From assembly GCF_900111395.1 (NCBI RefSeq), contig NZ_FOHV01000003.1, positions 77,862 through 141,861 of the forward strand: DNA of 64,000 nt. The letters are read 5' to 3'. This document shows positions 28,786 to 38,177 of the stretch, piece by piece; the stretch's first letter is position 1, and every line of letters starts with the position of its first letter. The stretch comes from Thorsellia anophelis DSM 18579 (GTDB lineage: Bacteria; Pseudomonadota; Gammaproteobacteria; Enterobacterales; Thorselliaceae). The notes beneath the pieces were generated by a model, which was given only the letters and a program-made list of their open reading frames with translations, was not told where the DNA came from and ran no database searches. The translations under genes and the position numbers were made by a program.

Positions 28786-29706
28786 TTAAGCAAGGAGTGT
28801 ATTGTTATTAATAACAAATTTAAATGGTACTTCAACTTCTGAATCAAATGTTGACCATTCCCAAGCACTTTCAGTCTGTAACAGTTGCAGTAGCAATTTA
28901 TTGTTTAATGCATGTCCAGATTTATAAGCACTAAATGCACCTAGTATTGTGTGACCGCTTACGTATAGATCGCCAACTGCATCTAGCATTTTATGACGAA
29001 CAAACTCATCTTCAAACCTTAATCCATCTTCATTCATGACTCTGTAATCATCAACGACAATTGCACAATCAAAGCTACCGCCAAGACAAAGTCCTTTAGA
29101 TTGTAAATACTCAATATCTTTCATAAATCCAAAGGTTCTTGCACGACTAATTTGATTGATAAAGTTATCAGCAGAAAAATCCAATGTAAATTGTTGTCCA
29201 GTTTTATTGATAACAGGATGATCAAAATCAATTGTAAAATCAAGCTTGAATCCATTGTAAGGTCTAATTTCAGCCCATTTATCACCTTCTTCAACACGAA
29301 CTGTTTCTTTAACTTTAATGAATTTTTTCAAAGCTGGTAAATTTTCAATTCCTGCATCAAGTAATAAAAAAATGAAAGGTGCTGAACTACCATCCATTAT
29401 TGGTATTTCAGGTGCGTTAACTTCAATGATAATATTATCGATTCCTAATGCAGCTAGTGCAGCATTTAGATGTTCAATAGTTGACACTCGCACATCATCT
29501 TCATTAACTAAACAAGTGCATAATAAGGTATCTTTAACAGATTTTGCATCTAACGGAAAATCAACAGCTGGATTTAAGTCAACCCTTCTGTAGATTATGC
29601 CTGTGTTTGCCTTTGCTGGAATAAAGCTTAATGTCACTTTTTTTCCAGTATGAAGACCTACTCCAACGGCTTTCGTCATTTTTTTGACGGTTCTTTGCGT
29701 TATCAT
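28786..29706 (-). CDS. lpxC: UDP-3-O-acyl-N-acetylglucosamine deacetylase
   Basis: LpxC is the zinc-dependent committed step of lipid A synthesis. The 306-residue protein (E. coli 305) has the expected motifs: [21 protein letters not shown] at the N terminus, the zinc His in [18 protein letters not shown], the catalytic region [12 protein letters not shown], and [17 protein letters not shown] supplying His and Asp ligands plus [18 protein letters not shown]. It sits 21 bases after ftsZ, the E. coli order. In E. coli LpxC is degraded by FtsH through a C-terminal tag; this one ends in [12 protein letters not shown], a hydrophobic tail plausibly serving the same purpose. Confidence 0.98.
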   Translation of the reverse strand: MITQRTVKKMTKAVGVGLHTGKKVTLSFIPAKANTGIIYRRVDLNPAVDFPLDAKSVKDTLLCTCLVNEDDVRVSTIEHLNAALAALGIDNIIIEVNAPEIPIMDGSSAPFIFLLLDAGIENLPALKKFIKVKETVRVEEGDKWAEIRPYNGFKLDFTIDFDHPVINKTGQQFTLDFSADNFINQISRARTFGFMKDIEYLQSKGLCLGGSFDCAIVVDDYRVMNEDGLRFEDEFVRHKMLDAVGDLYVSGHTILGAFSAYKSGHALNNKLLLQLLQTESAWEWSTFDSEVEVPFKFVINNNTLLA

Positions 29707-29727
29707 GCTTAAATCCTATATCATTTA

Positions 29728-30882
29728 TTAATTTGCTTGATTTCTTAAAAATGTTGGAATATCGATTACATCATATTCTTTACTTGCCGTATCTGGTCCA
29801 CCCACAGCACGCTCGTAAGCAGCTGCTGACTCTCTAGAGGTTGATGCTTGATTTTGAGCCATTTGACTAGACGTAGGCTGAGTTTTATTTAAGCCATTTA
29901 CAACTACTTGGTTTTCTATTGGCTTAACCATATTAATACCAGTAGCAACTACTGTTACTCTCAATTCATCTTGCATTTCAGGATCAAATGACGTACCGAT
30001 TACAACTGTTGCATTTTCGGATGCAAATGCTTTAATAGTATTACCAACTGTTTGGAACTCTTCAATACCAAAATCGTATCCTACAGTAATATTAACTAAC
30101 ACACCCCTTGCACCAGATAATTCAATATCATCTAATAATGGGCTTGCTGTCGCCTTTTGCGCTGCGACTTCTGCACGATCTTCACCTTTAGCAGTTGCTG
30201 ATCCCATCATTGCATATCCCATTTCAGACATGACAGTTCTTACGTCAGCAAAGTCAACATTCATAAAACCTGGACGAGTGATTAACTCTGCAATACCTTG
30301 CACTGCACTTCTTAAAACATCATTTGCTGCCGCGAAAGCATCTAATAATGTAATGTTTTTACCAAGCACTTTAAGTAATTTATCATTTGGAATGGTAATT
30401 AATGAGTCAACATGTTTAGATAACTCAGCGATACCTTGCTCTGCATGAGCTAGACGTTTATTACCTTCAAAATTAAACGGTTTAGTCACAACTGCAACAG
30501 TTAATATACCTAATTCCTTTGCAATATCAGCAACAACAGGTGCAGCTCCCGTTCCCGTTCCGCCCCCCATTCCTGCTGCAATAAAAACCATGTCTGCACC
30601 TTCAAGTGCTTGCTTAATCGACTCACGATTTTCTTCAGCAGAAATACGCCCTACTTCTGGATTAGCACCGGCCCCCAATCCTTTAGTAACGGTATTACCA
30701 ATCTGGATAGTTTGGCTAACCGTTGATTTTCGTAATGCTTGAGCATCCGTATTGATAACGTAAAAATCAACACCTTCTATGTGCTCACGGATCATATGCT
30801 CAACAGCATTACCACCGCCACCACCTACTCCAATGACTTTTATTACCGCTTCTTGATTTGACGTTTCAACTGGTTCAAACAT
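29728..30882 (-). CDS. ftsZ: cell division protein FtsZ
   Basis: The tubulin-like GTPase that forms the division ring. The 384-residue protein (E. coli 383) has MFEPVETSNQEAVIKVIGVGGGG at the start, the nucleotide signature GGGTGTGAAPVVA, FADVRTVMSEMGYAMMG, the T7-loop region near NVDFADV, SGARGVLVNITVGYD, a variable Gln/Ser-rich linker, and the conserved C-terminal peptide EYDVIDIPTFLRNQ for FtsA/ZipA binding. I chose ATG 30882 (GGAG 8 bases upstream, matches the E. coli start) over an in-frame start six codons earlier. It lies 60 bases after ftsA. Confidence 0.99.
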   Translation of the reverse strand: MFEPVETSNQEAVIKVIGVGGGGGNAVEHMIREHIEGVDFYVINTDAQALRKSTVSQTIQIGNTVTKGLGAGANPEVGRISAEENRESIKQALEGADMVFIAAGMGGGTGTGAAPVVADIAKELGILTVAVVTKPFNFEGNKRLAHAEQGIAELSKHVDSLITIPNDKLLKVLGKNITLLDAFAAANDVLRSAVQGIAELITRPGFMNVDFADVRTVMSEMGYAMMGSATAKGEDRAEVAAQKATASPLLDDIELSGARGVLVNITVGYDFGIEEFQTVGNTIKAFASENATVVIGTSFDPEMQDELRVTVVATGINMVKPIENQVVVNGLNKTQPTSSQMAQNQASTSRESAAAYERAVGGPDTASKEYDVIDIPTFLRNQAN

Positions 30883-30942
30883 TTTATTTTCTCCGCTCAC
30901 ACGCTAATAATTTAATATTTATTTAATATCCCTATTATACAG

Positions 30943-32229
30943 CTAAAACTCTTTTTTTAGCCAGTTTTTAACACTGCTAAAGAACGATTTTATCTTAATA
31001 TTTGATTGTTTTTCCACCACATCGTCAGAAAAAACATTTTTACCGTAAAAAAGCAACCCAAGAGAGGTAGAAAAAGCAGGGGAAGCAGCATAATCAGTTA
31101 ATCCTGTAATGTTTAGTGGTGTACCGATTCTGACTTGATTATGAAACACACTTTCGGCACATTCAGCTAGTCCCTCAATTTGAGCAGCTCCTCCCGTTAA
31201 TACAAACCCAGCGGCTAATTGATGCTTTACGCCTTTAGCTTTAAGTGAGTTCTGCACCTTCAAAACCTCATTATTTGCAAATGATAAGAGTTCTTTATAG
31301 CGTGCTTCAATTACACCGGCTAAAGTTTCACGCTGAAGCGTTCTAGCAGAACGCCCTCCTACACTTGGAACTTCAATTGTTTCTTCACGGCTAACTGATA
31401 GTGACATGGCTGAGCCATGCCTAATTTTAATATCTTCCGCATCATTTAGCGGTGTACTCAACGCATACGCGATATCAGAGGTGACTTGATTGCCTGCGTA
31501 AGGAATAACAGCTGAATAGCGCAAAAAACCACCAGTATAGATAGCGATATCCATCGTGCCTGCTCCTATATCAATCAAGCAAACACCTAAATCTTTTTCA
31601 TCTTCAGTCAACACACTATGTGCTGATGCTAAACCTGAAAAAATCAACTGATCAACACTCAGACCACATTTTTCAACTGCCTTTGTGATATTCTTTGCCA
31701 TATCTTGATGGCAAGTAATCAGATGAACTTTAGCCTGCATTCTAACACCTGATAATCCTATTGGATTTTTTATACCCTCTTGGTAATCAATCTTGTAATC
31801 TTGTGGTATGACATGCAAAATTCGATTTTCTTCGCTCACTTTTACCGCTTTAGCAGTATGAACAACATTCGAGACATCATCCTCTGTTACTTCACCATTT
31901 GCAATTGGCACCATTCCTACTTCATTCTGACAATCTATATGTTTTCCAGAAAGCGCTAAATAAACAGAGGTAATCTGGCAATCAGCCATCAATTCTGCGT
32001 CTTCAATCGTTCTTCTTACGCTTGCTACAACAGCTTCGAAGTCATTCACTCCACCTTTATCAACGCCGCGGGAAGGATTATTCCCAACACCAATAATATT
32101 TATTATGCCATCAGGTAAGACTTCTCCTACCACGGCTGTCACTTTTGCTGTTCCTACTTCTAAACCAACAATCAGCTTTCTATCTACATATAAGCCCATT
32201 TTGGCTTTTCTATCATTGAATTTACTCAT
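30943..32229 (-). CDS. ftsA: cell division protein FtsA
   Basis: An actin-like ATPase that anchors FtsZ to the membrane and recruits downstream division proteins. The 428-residue protein (E. coli 420) shows KLIVGLEVGTAKVTAVVGEVLPDG, CQITSVYLALSGKHIDCQNE, VHVIPQ-like ILHVIPQDYKIDYQEG, the phosphate-binding VCLIDIGAGTMDIAIYTGG, VLTGGAAQIEGL, and a C-terminal amphipathic membrane-targeting helix VKNWLKKEF. The start is uncertain: ATG 32229 is chosen, GTG 32238 is possible, and the E. coli-like start would be near residue 11-15; none has a strong ribosome site. About 145 bases separate it from ftsQ, room for an internal ftsAZ promoter. Confidence 0.97.
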   Translation of the reverse strand: MSKFNDRKAKMGLYVDRKLIVGLEVGTAKVTAVVGEVLPDGIINIIGVGNNPSRGVDKGGVNDFEAVVASVRRTIEDAELMADCQITSVYLALSGKHIDCQNEVGMVPIANGEVTEDDVSNVVHTAKAVKVSEENRILHVIPQDYKIDYQEGIKNPIGLSGVRMQAKVHLITCHQDMAKNITKAVEKCGLSVDQLIFSGLASAHSVLTEDEKDLGVCLIDIGAGTMDIAIYTGGFLRYSAVIPYAGNQVTSDIAYALSTPLNDAEDIKIRHGSAMSLSVSREETIEVPSVGGRSARTLQRETLAGVIEARYKELLSFANNEVLKVQNSLKAKGVKHQLAAGFVLTGGAAQIEGLAECAESVFHNQVRIGTPLNITGLTDYAASPAFSTSLGLLFYGKNVFSDDVVEKQSNIKIKSFFSSVKNWLKKEF

Positions 32230-32374
32230 TGGCTTCACTCATTGAATTGATTAGCTTCTTTAATTTTATTTTTTAATAGCCATTAGGGCAATAATACGTC
32301 CATTTATGTCGCTATTATGACGTGTATAAAAACCCAAAACGTCAAGTGATGTAAATTAAACAAAAAATTTCGAT

Positions 32375-33187
32375 CTATTGTGTGTCTTTCATATCAGCTG
32401 GTGTATGCCAAGATATAGCTGCACCAGTTTCATAACGTAGATCTATCCGTCTTATATTTTGACTTACTTCTGGTGTTTTCTCAAGCTCTCTAAATATATT
32501 GATAAATTTCTGTGCTCTGCCAATATAGTCTGTCCTGCCTAAATCAACTTCTACAATCTGGTGCTGTCCATTTGTGGTTAATACAACTGACAATAACCAA
32601 GAATACCTATCGCTCATATTAGCACTCATCAATACGATTTGATTGTTTTTAAATAATGCCTGGAGTGCCATATATCCTTTCAATGCTTCTTTTTCTTTGC
32701 CATCTGGACCAAATAAAAAAGCAAGTGGAAGTTTAATCGTTCGCTCAGCCGGTATGCTAAATACATTAGCATCAATATCTAAGTGATAATTCTTATTCCA
32801 TCTTACATAAGGCTTGTACTCTTCAATATTGATAATAAGTCGATTTGGCCAGCGTTTTTTTAGTTTAACTTCTTTAATCCAAGGCAATCGCTCAATTTGA
32901 GTTCTCAAAACATTAATATCCTGGTTCATTAGGGTTTTGAGCGTTCCAGAAGCAAGTAAAGCTTGCCTAACATCTTCATCTGATGTGAAGAACCTTTCAC
33001 CAGAAATAATCATTTCAGCTATCGGTTGACTTTGCTCATCACCCATCCATTTGTATACCCAAATTGCTGCAATCAAAACACTCAATATGAGCATCAGCAA
33101 AAAAACAATTCCACCAACAAATCTTATTCTCGTTGTCTCAAATAATTCATCATTAGAGAAACTTTTAGTTCGGTATTGTGCATGCAT
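32375..33187 (-). CDS. ftsQ: cell division protein FtsQ
   Basis: A bitopic membrane protein that links early and late divisome proteins through FtsL and FtsB. The 270-residue protein (E. coli 276) has a short cytoplasmic tail, one transmembrane helix at about 28-49 (VGGIVFLLMLILSVLIAAIWVY), a POTRA domain (EMIISGERFFTSDEDVRQALL through INIEEYKPYVRWN) and a beta domain (VDLGRTDYIGRAQKFINIF, RRIDLRYETGAAISWH). Low sequence identity is normal for FtsQ; position between ddlB and ftsA confirms the call. It follows ddlB by 30 bases. Confidence 0.95.
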   Translation of the reverse strand: MHAQYRTKSFSNDELFETTRIRFVGGIVFLLMLILSVLIAAIWVYKWMGDEQSQPIAEMIISGERFFTSDEDVRQALLASGTLKTLMNQDINVLRTQIERLPWIKEVKLKKRWPNRLIINIEEYKPYVRWNKNYHLDIDANVFSIPAERTIKLPLAFLFGPDGKEKEALKGYMALQALFKNNQIVLMSANMSDRYSWLLSVVLTTNGQHQIVEVDLGRTDYIGRAQKFINIFRELEKTPEVSQNIRRIDLRYETGAAISWHTPADMKDTQ

Positions 33188-33217
33188 AATTATATCTATT
33201 TAATTGTTAAACCGAAC

Positions 33218-34144
33218 TTAGGATGTCTGAGCGGATGCCATTATTTTTGCAACTAATTCTTGGAATGTTTGACCAATTGAATTTGCAGACTTTGGTACTA
33301 GGCTATGGCTTGTCATACCCGGTGATGTATTTATCTCTAATAATACAAATTCACCTTTAGCATCTTGCATTAAATCAATTCTAGCCCATCCACGGCATCC
33401 AATAACATTAAAAGCTTTATATGCTATATCCCCAATTTTAGCTTCTTCTTCTTGACTTAACAGGCTAGGGCATTGGTAGTTGGTATTATCTAAAATATAT
33501 TTTGCCTCATAGTCATAAAAGCTATTCATAGATTTAATTCTAATCGACGGGTACACTTTTCCTAGGACAACAGGAACAGAAAACTCATCTCCTGGCAAAT
33601 AAGTTTCAATTAACGCTAAATCATCATATTTAAATGCTTCATCAAGCGCAGCTTTCAGTTCCAAATAATCAGATACCTTTGAAACACCAACACTAGAACC
33701 CTCTGTATTAGGTTTAACAAAAATTGGCAATCCAAGCTTACTGACACTTTCAATTAATTTATCTGTAGTTAAATCACGATATTCCGATTGTGATAAAGCA
33801 ACATACTCTGCAACTGGCAACCCTGCTGCTTTCCACAATACCTTACAAAAATGCTTATTTAATCCTACAGCACAGGCTTGAACTCCGCTTCCAGTGTATG
33901 GAATATTTAGGTAATCTAATACACCCTGAACCGTTCCATTTTCACCATCGCTGCCATGAAGCGCAATAAAAGCACTGGTAAATCCGTCTGATTTTAAATT
34001 AATTAACGAATAATCAGCTGGATCTATTGCAATTGCATTTAATCCATTTTCTAGTAGTGCATCGAGTACAGCTTTACCAGAATTTAAAGAAACTTCTCTT
34101 TCAGAGCTTTCACCGCCCATAAGCACTGCAATTTTAGTAAACAT
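33218..34144 (-). CDS. ddlB: D-alanine--D-alanine ligase B
   Basis: Makes the D-Ala-D-Ala dipeptide added by MurF. The 308-residue ATP-grasp enzyme (E. coli DdlB 306) shows KIAVLMGGESSEREVSLNSG at the N terminus, AFIALHGSDGENGTVQGVLD, the catalytic YTGSGVQACAVGLNK, LPIFVKPNTEGSSVGVSKV, LIETYLPGDEFSV, and the metal-binding LLEINTSPGMTSHS. The start ATG 34144 matches the family. A 99-base gap separates it from murC without any evident structure; murC-ddlB-ftsQ is the standard order. Confidence 0.97.
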   Translation of the reverse strand: MFTKIAVLMGGESSEREVSLNSGKAVLDALLENGLNAIAIDPADYSLINLKSDGFTSAFIALHGSDGENGTVQGVLDYLNIPYTGSGVQACAVGLNKHFCKVLWKAAGLPVAEYVALSQSEYRDLTTDKLIESVSKLGLPIFVKPNTEGSSVGVSKVSDYLELKAALDEAFKYDDLALIETYLPGDEFSVPVVLGKVYPSIRIKSMNSFYDYEAKYILDNTNYQCPSLLSQEEEAKIGDIAYKAFNVIGCRGWARIDLMQDAKGEFVLLEINTSPGMTSHSLVPKSANSIGQTFQELVAKIMASAQTS

Positions 34145-34243
34145 AACTTTAATTTCTCATTATTCTCAATTTTAATTTCATCGCTGCAGACATTTATTCA
34201 ATATCTATGGGTCTTAAATAACGCATCTTGACGGGATTATTTT

Positions 34244-35692
34244 TTATCCAACAAGTTCATTATTAGCTAACGTTTTTGCAACCTTACCTACATTTCCGGC
34301 GCCTTGCACTAAAATCAAATCTCCATTTTGTAATAATGGCGCTAGTACTGATGGCACATTTTCAATTTCAGGTACATAAATAGGATCGAGTTTACCTCTT
34401 CCTCTTATTGCTCTACACAATGCACGACTGTCAGCACCTGCAATAGGCGCTTCTCCAGCAGAATAAACATCTAGCATGATCAATAAATCTACTTGGCCAA
34501 GTACATTGACAAAATCATCATATAGATCCCTTGTTCTAGAATAGCGATGTGGTTGAAAAATCATCACAATACGACTATCAGGCCAACCTGCTCTTGCTGC
34601 ATCGATGGTTGCAAGTACTTCTGTTGGATGATGGCCATAGTCATCAACTAATGTTACTTCCCCTTGGCTTTGATTCACTGGCATAAGGGGGTATTGTCCA
34701 AGAATATCAAAACGACGACCTGTACCTTGGAAATTATTCAATGCTCGCAATATGGCGCTATCTTCTATATTTTCTTCCGTTGCAACACTTATAGCAGCAG
34801 TAGCATTGAGTGCATTATGCTGCCCTGGTGCATTCAAGTGCACCTGCAATGGCTCTCTATCACGTCTATGAACTAAAAATTTAGTTTCAAAACCTGATTG
34901 ATTAAAGTCTGTTATTCTAACATCTGCATCAGCATGAAACCCATAACTTGTCACATGCCTTCCAACTTTCGGCAAAATTTCTCTTACTAAAGGTGAATCG
35001 TAACACACTACAGCACGGCCATAAAAAGGAAGATTATGTAAAAATCTAATGAATGTTTGCTTAAGATTTTCAACATCTCCTTGGTAAGTTTCCATATGAT
35101 CTTCTTCAATGTTTGTCACCACTGAAACCATTGGTTGAAGATGTAAAAAAGAGGCATCACTCTCGTCAGCTTCAGCAATTAAATAACGGCTTATTCCCAA
35201 TCTGGCATGTGTACCAGCTGATTTGACAAGCCCACCATTGACGAAAGTAGGATCTAGCCCTGCTTCTGCATAAATATTAGTTATCATTGCAGTTGTGGTT
35301 GTTTTTCCATGAGTGCCTGCTATAGCAATTCCGTATCGATAACGCATTAACTCTGCTAACATTTCAGCTCTACGAATAACTGGTATTCTAGATTCTCTTG
35401 CTGCAACTATTTCTGGATTATGCTCATTAATCGCACTAGAGACAACAACAACGCTTGCACCGGTAATATTTTCTGGCTTATGATTAAAATGTAATGTCAC
35501 ACCTAGTTCATGTAGATGATCTGTTACAGCATTAGGAGCTAAATCAGAACCACTAATATCGTAACCTTCATTTGCCAACACTTCAGCGATTCCGCCCATA
35601 CCTGCACCACCTATTCCAATAAAATGGATGTGTTTAACTTTATGCATTTCTGGGACTATAGCTCTCAAGCGAGTAATGGCTTCTATGTTCAC
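34244..35692 (-). CDS. murC: UDP-N-acetylmuramate--L-alanine ligase
   Basis: Adds L-Ala to UDP-MurNAc, the first peptide step of peptidoglycan precursor synthesis. The 482-residue Mur ligase (E. coli 491) has [19 protein letters not shown] (UDP-binding Rossmann), the ATP loop [15 protein letters not shown], the carbamylation/magnesium region [13 protein letters not shown] with [24 protein letters not shown], and [12 protein letters not shown] in the C-terminal domain. It is separated from murG by 96 bases, one of the larger gaps of the cluster; a TATTAT/TATAAT-like AT-rich stretch there could be an internal promoter, but I see no well-spaced pair. Confidence 0.98.
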   Translation of the reverse strand: MNIEAITRLRAIVPEMHKVKHIHFIGIGGAGMGGIAEVLANEGYDISGSDLAPNAVTDHLHELGVTLHFNHKPENITGASVVVVSSAINEHNPEIVAARESRIPVIRRAEMLAELMRYRYGIAIAGTHGKTTTTAMITNIYAEAGLDPTFVNGGLVKSAGTHARLGISRYLIAEADESDASFLHLQPMVSVVTNIEEDHMETYQGDVENLKQTFIRFLHNLPFYGRAVVCYDSPLVREILPKVGRHVTSYGFHADADVRITDFNQSGFETKFLVHRRDREPLQVHLNAPGQHNALNATAAISVATEENIEDSAILRALNNFQGTGRRFDILGQYPLMPVNQSQGEVTLVDDYGHHPTEVLATIDAARAGWPDSRIVMIFQPHRYSRTRDLYDDFVNVLGQVDLLIMLDVYSAGEAPIAGADSRALCRAIRGRGKLDPIYVPEIENVPSVLAPLLQNGDLILVQGAGNVGKVAKTLANNELVG

Positions 35693-35788
35693 GGACTTTC
35701 CTTATAATACGATTAGTGTCTAAAATAGTTAAGATAATAGCATTGCTACAGTTTAAAATAATTTTCTTACGTCATTCAATTTACATAT

Positions 35789-36859
35789 TTATTTTTGAGC
35801 AAGCTCAATGAGTTTCTCTGCAACTTTTCTAGTTGCATTTGGCATACTTCTGAGTTTTGCAGATTCAGCCATGGCAAGTAATTTAGTTCTGTCTAACGAT
35901 GTAATAAGTTCTGTTAATTTATCTGCTGTAAGATCCTTTTGTTCTAAGATAATAGCTGCATCGTTATCAGCTAGCCACTTGGCATTAAGTAATTGTTGAT
36001 TATCTTTATGCATAAAAGGCACAAAAATAGCTGGCACACCAATAGCTGCAAGTTCACTCACAGTTAAAGCACCTGAACGACATATAATCAGATCAGCTTC
36101 TAAGTAAGCACTTTGAATATCATCGATAAACTCTGTCACAATATTATCTAAAATATTATACTGAGCGTAAGCTTGCCTAACTTTTTCAACATTCCCCTTA
36201 CCTACTTGATGTGTTATCGTAATCATTTCATTTAATTTACTTGCAACTGGTGGCATCACATCATTGAGCACTTTAGCACCTTGACTGCCCCCAACAATTA
36301 AGATCTTTAATTTTCCTACACGTGAGGGGTATCTTTCACTTGGTGAAGGTAATTTAAAAAAAATCTCTCTGACTGGATTTCCGACTACTTCTGCGTAATT
36401 TGGATCAAAAGCGCTTCCAAATGCCTGCATAACGGTTGTGGCTAATTTACTTAACCACTGATTAGTTAATCCAGCAACTCCATTTTGTTCATGAATAAGT
36501 AATGGCGTTTTAGTTAAATATGCAGCAATTCCACCTGGACCAGATACATACCCGCCCATACCAAGCACTACGTCAGGCTTGATCTCATTTATAATTTTTC
36601 TAGCTTGTAAAATTGCTTTAAACAACATTAAAGGTGCTTTGATCAATGATAGAAAATTTTTACCTTTTAAGCCCTGCACTTCAATGCAATGCAATTTAAT
36701 ACCATATTTAGGTACTAAGGCTGCCTCCATTCTATCTTGAGTCCCTAACCAATCAATTCTCCACCCTTGGCGTTCTAAATATTGTGCTACAGCGAGTGCA
36801 GGGAAAATATGTCCGCCTGTTCCACCTGCCATAACTAACAATCTAGGTTGATTTTTCAT
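35789..36859 (-). CDS. murG: undecaprenyldiphospho-muramoylpentapeptide GlcNAc transferase
   Basis: MurG converts lipid I to lipid II at the inner face of the cytoplasmic membrane. The 356-residue GT-B glycosyltransferase (E. coli 355) has the N-terminal LVMAGGTGGHIFPALAVA glycine loop, GMGGYVSGPGGIAAYLTKTPLLIHEQN, ILIVGGSQGAKVLN, and the UDP-GlcNAc-binding LIICRSGALTVSELAAIGVPAI followed by PFMHKDNQQLLNA. It overlaps the ftsW stop by four bases (ATGA), so the two are translationally coupled, consistent with lipid II synthesis next to the septal polymerase. Confidence 0.98.
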   Translation of the reverse strand: MKNQPRLLVMAGGTGGHIFPALAVAQYLERQGWRIDWLGTQDRMEAALVPKYGIKLHCIEVQGLKGKNFLSLIKAPLMLFKAILQARKIINEIKPDVVLGMGGYVSGPGGIAAYLTKTPLLIHEQNGVAGLTNQWLSKLATTVMQAFGSAFDPNYAEVVGNPVREIFFKLPSPSERYPSRVGKLKILIVGGSQGAKVLNDVMPPVASKLNEMITITHQVGKGNVEKVRQAYAQYNILDNIVTEFIDDIQSAYLEADLIICRSGALTVSELAAIGVPAIFVPFMHKDNQQLLNAKWLADNDAAIILEQKDLTADKLTELITSLDRTKLLAMAESAKLRSMPNATRKVAEKLIELAQK

Positions 36860-38043
36860 CCTCGACTTCCTTTCACGAACGCCTGAGCGTCATCTAACCG
36901 CGCCTCAAAATCTATTCTAATTAATATAGCAACCGCAACGGTCATGACCAATAAACTAGACCCTCCATAACTTATGAGAGGAAGAGTTAGCCCTTTAGTC
37001 GGTAACATACCTGCCGCAGCGCCTATGTTGATGAAAGTCTGCAAACTAAACCATATTGCTATCGCAAAAGAAAGATAAGCGCCATACAATTTTTCTTGTA
37101 ATAAACATTTTTTTGTAATCATTAATGCTCTGATAATTAATACAAGAAGTAGTACAATTGTGATGAATACACCGATATATCCCATCTCTTCAGCTAGAAT
37201 AGCAAATACAAAATCAGTATGAGCCTCAGGTAAATAGTCTAATTTTTGAACTGAGTTACCAATTCCTTCACCAAAGTATCCACCCCGACCAAATGCCATT
37301 AATGAGTTTGTAATCTGATATGTCTCGTTATATTTCATATCATCGTCCCAAGGGTCCAAATAGGCTGTCAACCTTGCTAGTCGATAAGGCGTAAAAATAA
37401 CCAAACGCAAAAATGCAATGCTTGCCAAAGCTACTAGTACAACAAATTGATAAAGCTTTGCCCCTGAAATAAATAACAGAGATAACGTTGTTAAATAAAT
37501 AACAATTACTGTGCCAAAGTCTGGTTGCATTAATAAGAAAATAGCCATTAGAACGATAACTAGCTGTGGTTTTAAAAATCCCCAAATGCGATTACGAACC
37601 TCTTCTCCTTTTCTTGCTAAGTAACTCGACATATAACAAAACAATCCAAGTTTAGCAAATTCTGCTGGTTGTAAGTTCATGATTCCAAAACTCAACCAGC
37701 GTTTTGCACCATTTATCTCACTACCTATTATTAAAACTAAAATTAATAAAAAAAAGCAGCACAACAAAATAAATCCACTTGCTCTTTCCAAAAAACCAAT
37801 ATTCACGACTAAAGCAATTAAACCACAGCTTAAGGCAATTGCTATGTATGCAATATCACGCTTTGCATAAAAAATAACATCGCCTGAATGATTATAAACA
37901 GATGCGGATGTTACAATTAAAAATCCTATTGCTAACAAGACTAAAGAGCACCAGACCAGTACAGAATCATAAAGCACATCTGCACGTCTTGGTTTTAATT
38001 TATTACGACTAAATAGATTTAATCTTGAAAAATTCAATAACAT
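36856..38043 (-). CDS. ftsW: septal peptidoglycan glycosyltransferase FtsW
   Basis: A SEDS-family polymerase that works with FtsI to build septal peptidoglycan from lipid II. The 395-residue protein has about ten hydrophobic helices: SVLVWCSLVLLAIGFLIVTSAS (TM1), RWLSFGIMNLQPAEFAKL, FLLMQPDFGTVIVI with the catalytic Asp, FGRGGYFGEGIGNS, LPEAHTDFVFAILAEEMGYIG and LPLISYGGSSLLVMTVAVAIL. A basic cytoplasmic N terminus (SRNKLKPRRAD) precedes TM1. A 134-base gap with a terminator-like hairpin separates it from murD upstream; murG overlaps its end. Confidence 0.97.
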   Translation of the reverse strand: MLLNFSRLNLFSRNKLKPRRADVLYDSVLVWCSLVLLAIGFLIVTSASVYNHSGDVIFYAKRDIAYIAIALSCGLIALVVNIGFLERASGFILLCCFFLLILVLIIGSEINGAKRWLSFGIMNLQPAEFAKLGLFCYMSSYLARKGEEVRNRIWGFLKPQLVIVLMAIFLLMQPDFGTVIVIYLTTLSLLFISGAKLYQFVVLVALASIAFLRLVIFTPYRLARLTAYLDPWDDDMKYNETYQITNSLMAFGRGGYFGEGIGNSVQKLDYLPEAHTDFVFAILAEEMGYIGVFITIVLLLVLIIRALMITKKCLLQEKLYGAYLSFAIAIWFSLQTFINIGAAAGMLPTKGLTLPLISYGGSSLLVMTVAVAILIRIDFEARLDDAQAFVKGSRG

Positions 38044-38110
38044 CTTAATGTTGCCTAAAGTGAAGGAGTTCTGATCTACCTAAGTTGCGTTTAATTTATA
38101 AATAACTGAT

Positions 38111-38147
38111 AAAAAAATAAGGTGCTTATTGTTAAATTGGCACCTTA
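38111..38147 (-). terminator. terminator-like hairpin between murD and ftsW
   Basis: On the minus strand TAAGGTGC (38147-38140) and GCACCTTA (38125-38118) form a perfect 8-bp stem around a 14-base loop, immediately followed by seven T (A-run at 38111-38117). It lies about 30 bases after the murD stop and about 70 bases before ftsW. This is intrinsic-terminator architecture inside a cluster usually transcribed as one unit, suggesting partial attenuation and a downstream promoter for ftsW. The long loop weakens it. Confidence 0.6.
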
Positions 38148-38177
38148 AGTATTTTATCACTATTGATTTATTCTAAT

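Noticed and set aside
32314-32345. Possible ftsA promoter: TTGACG (32345-32340, minus strand) with CATAAT (32319-32314)
   Set aside because: The spacer is 20 bases, too long for a standard sigma-70 promoter, so I did not annotate it although the ftsQ-ftsA gap is a sensible place for one.
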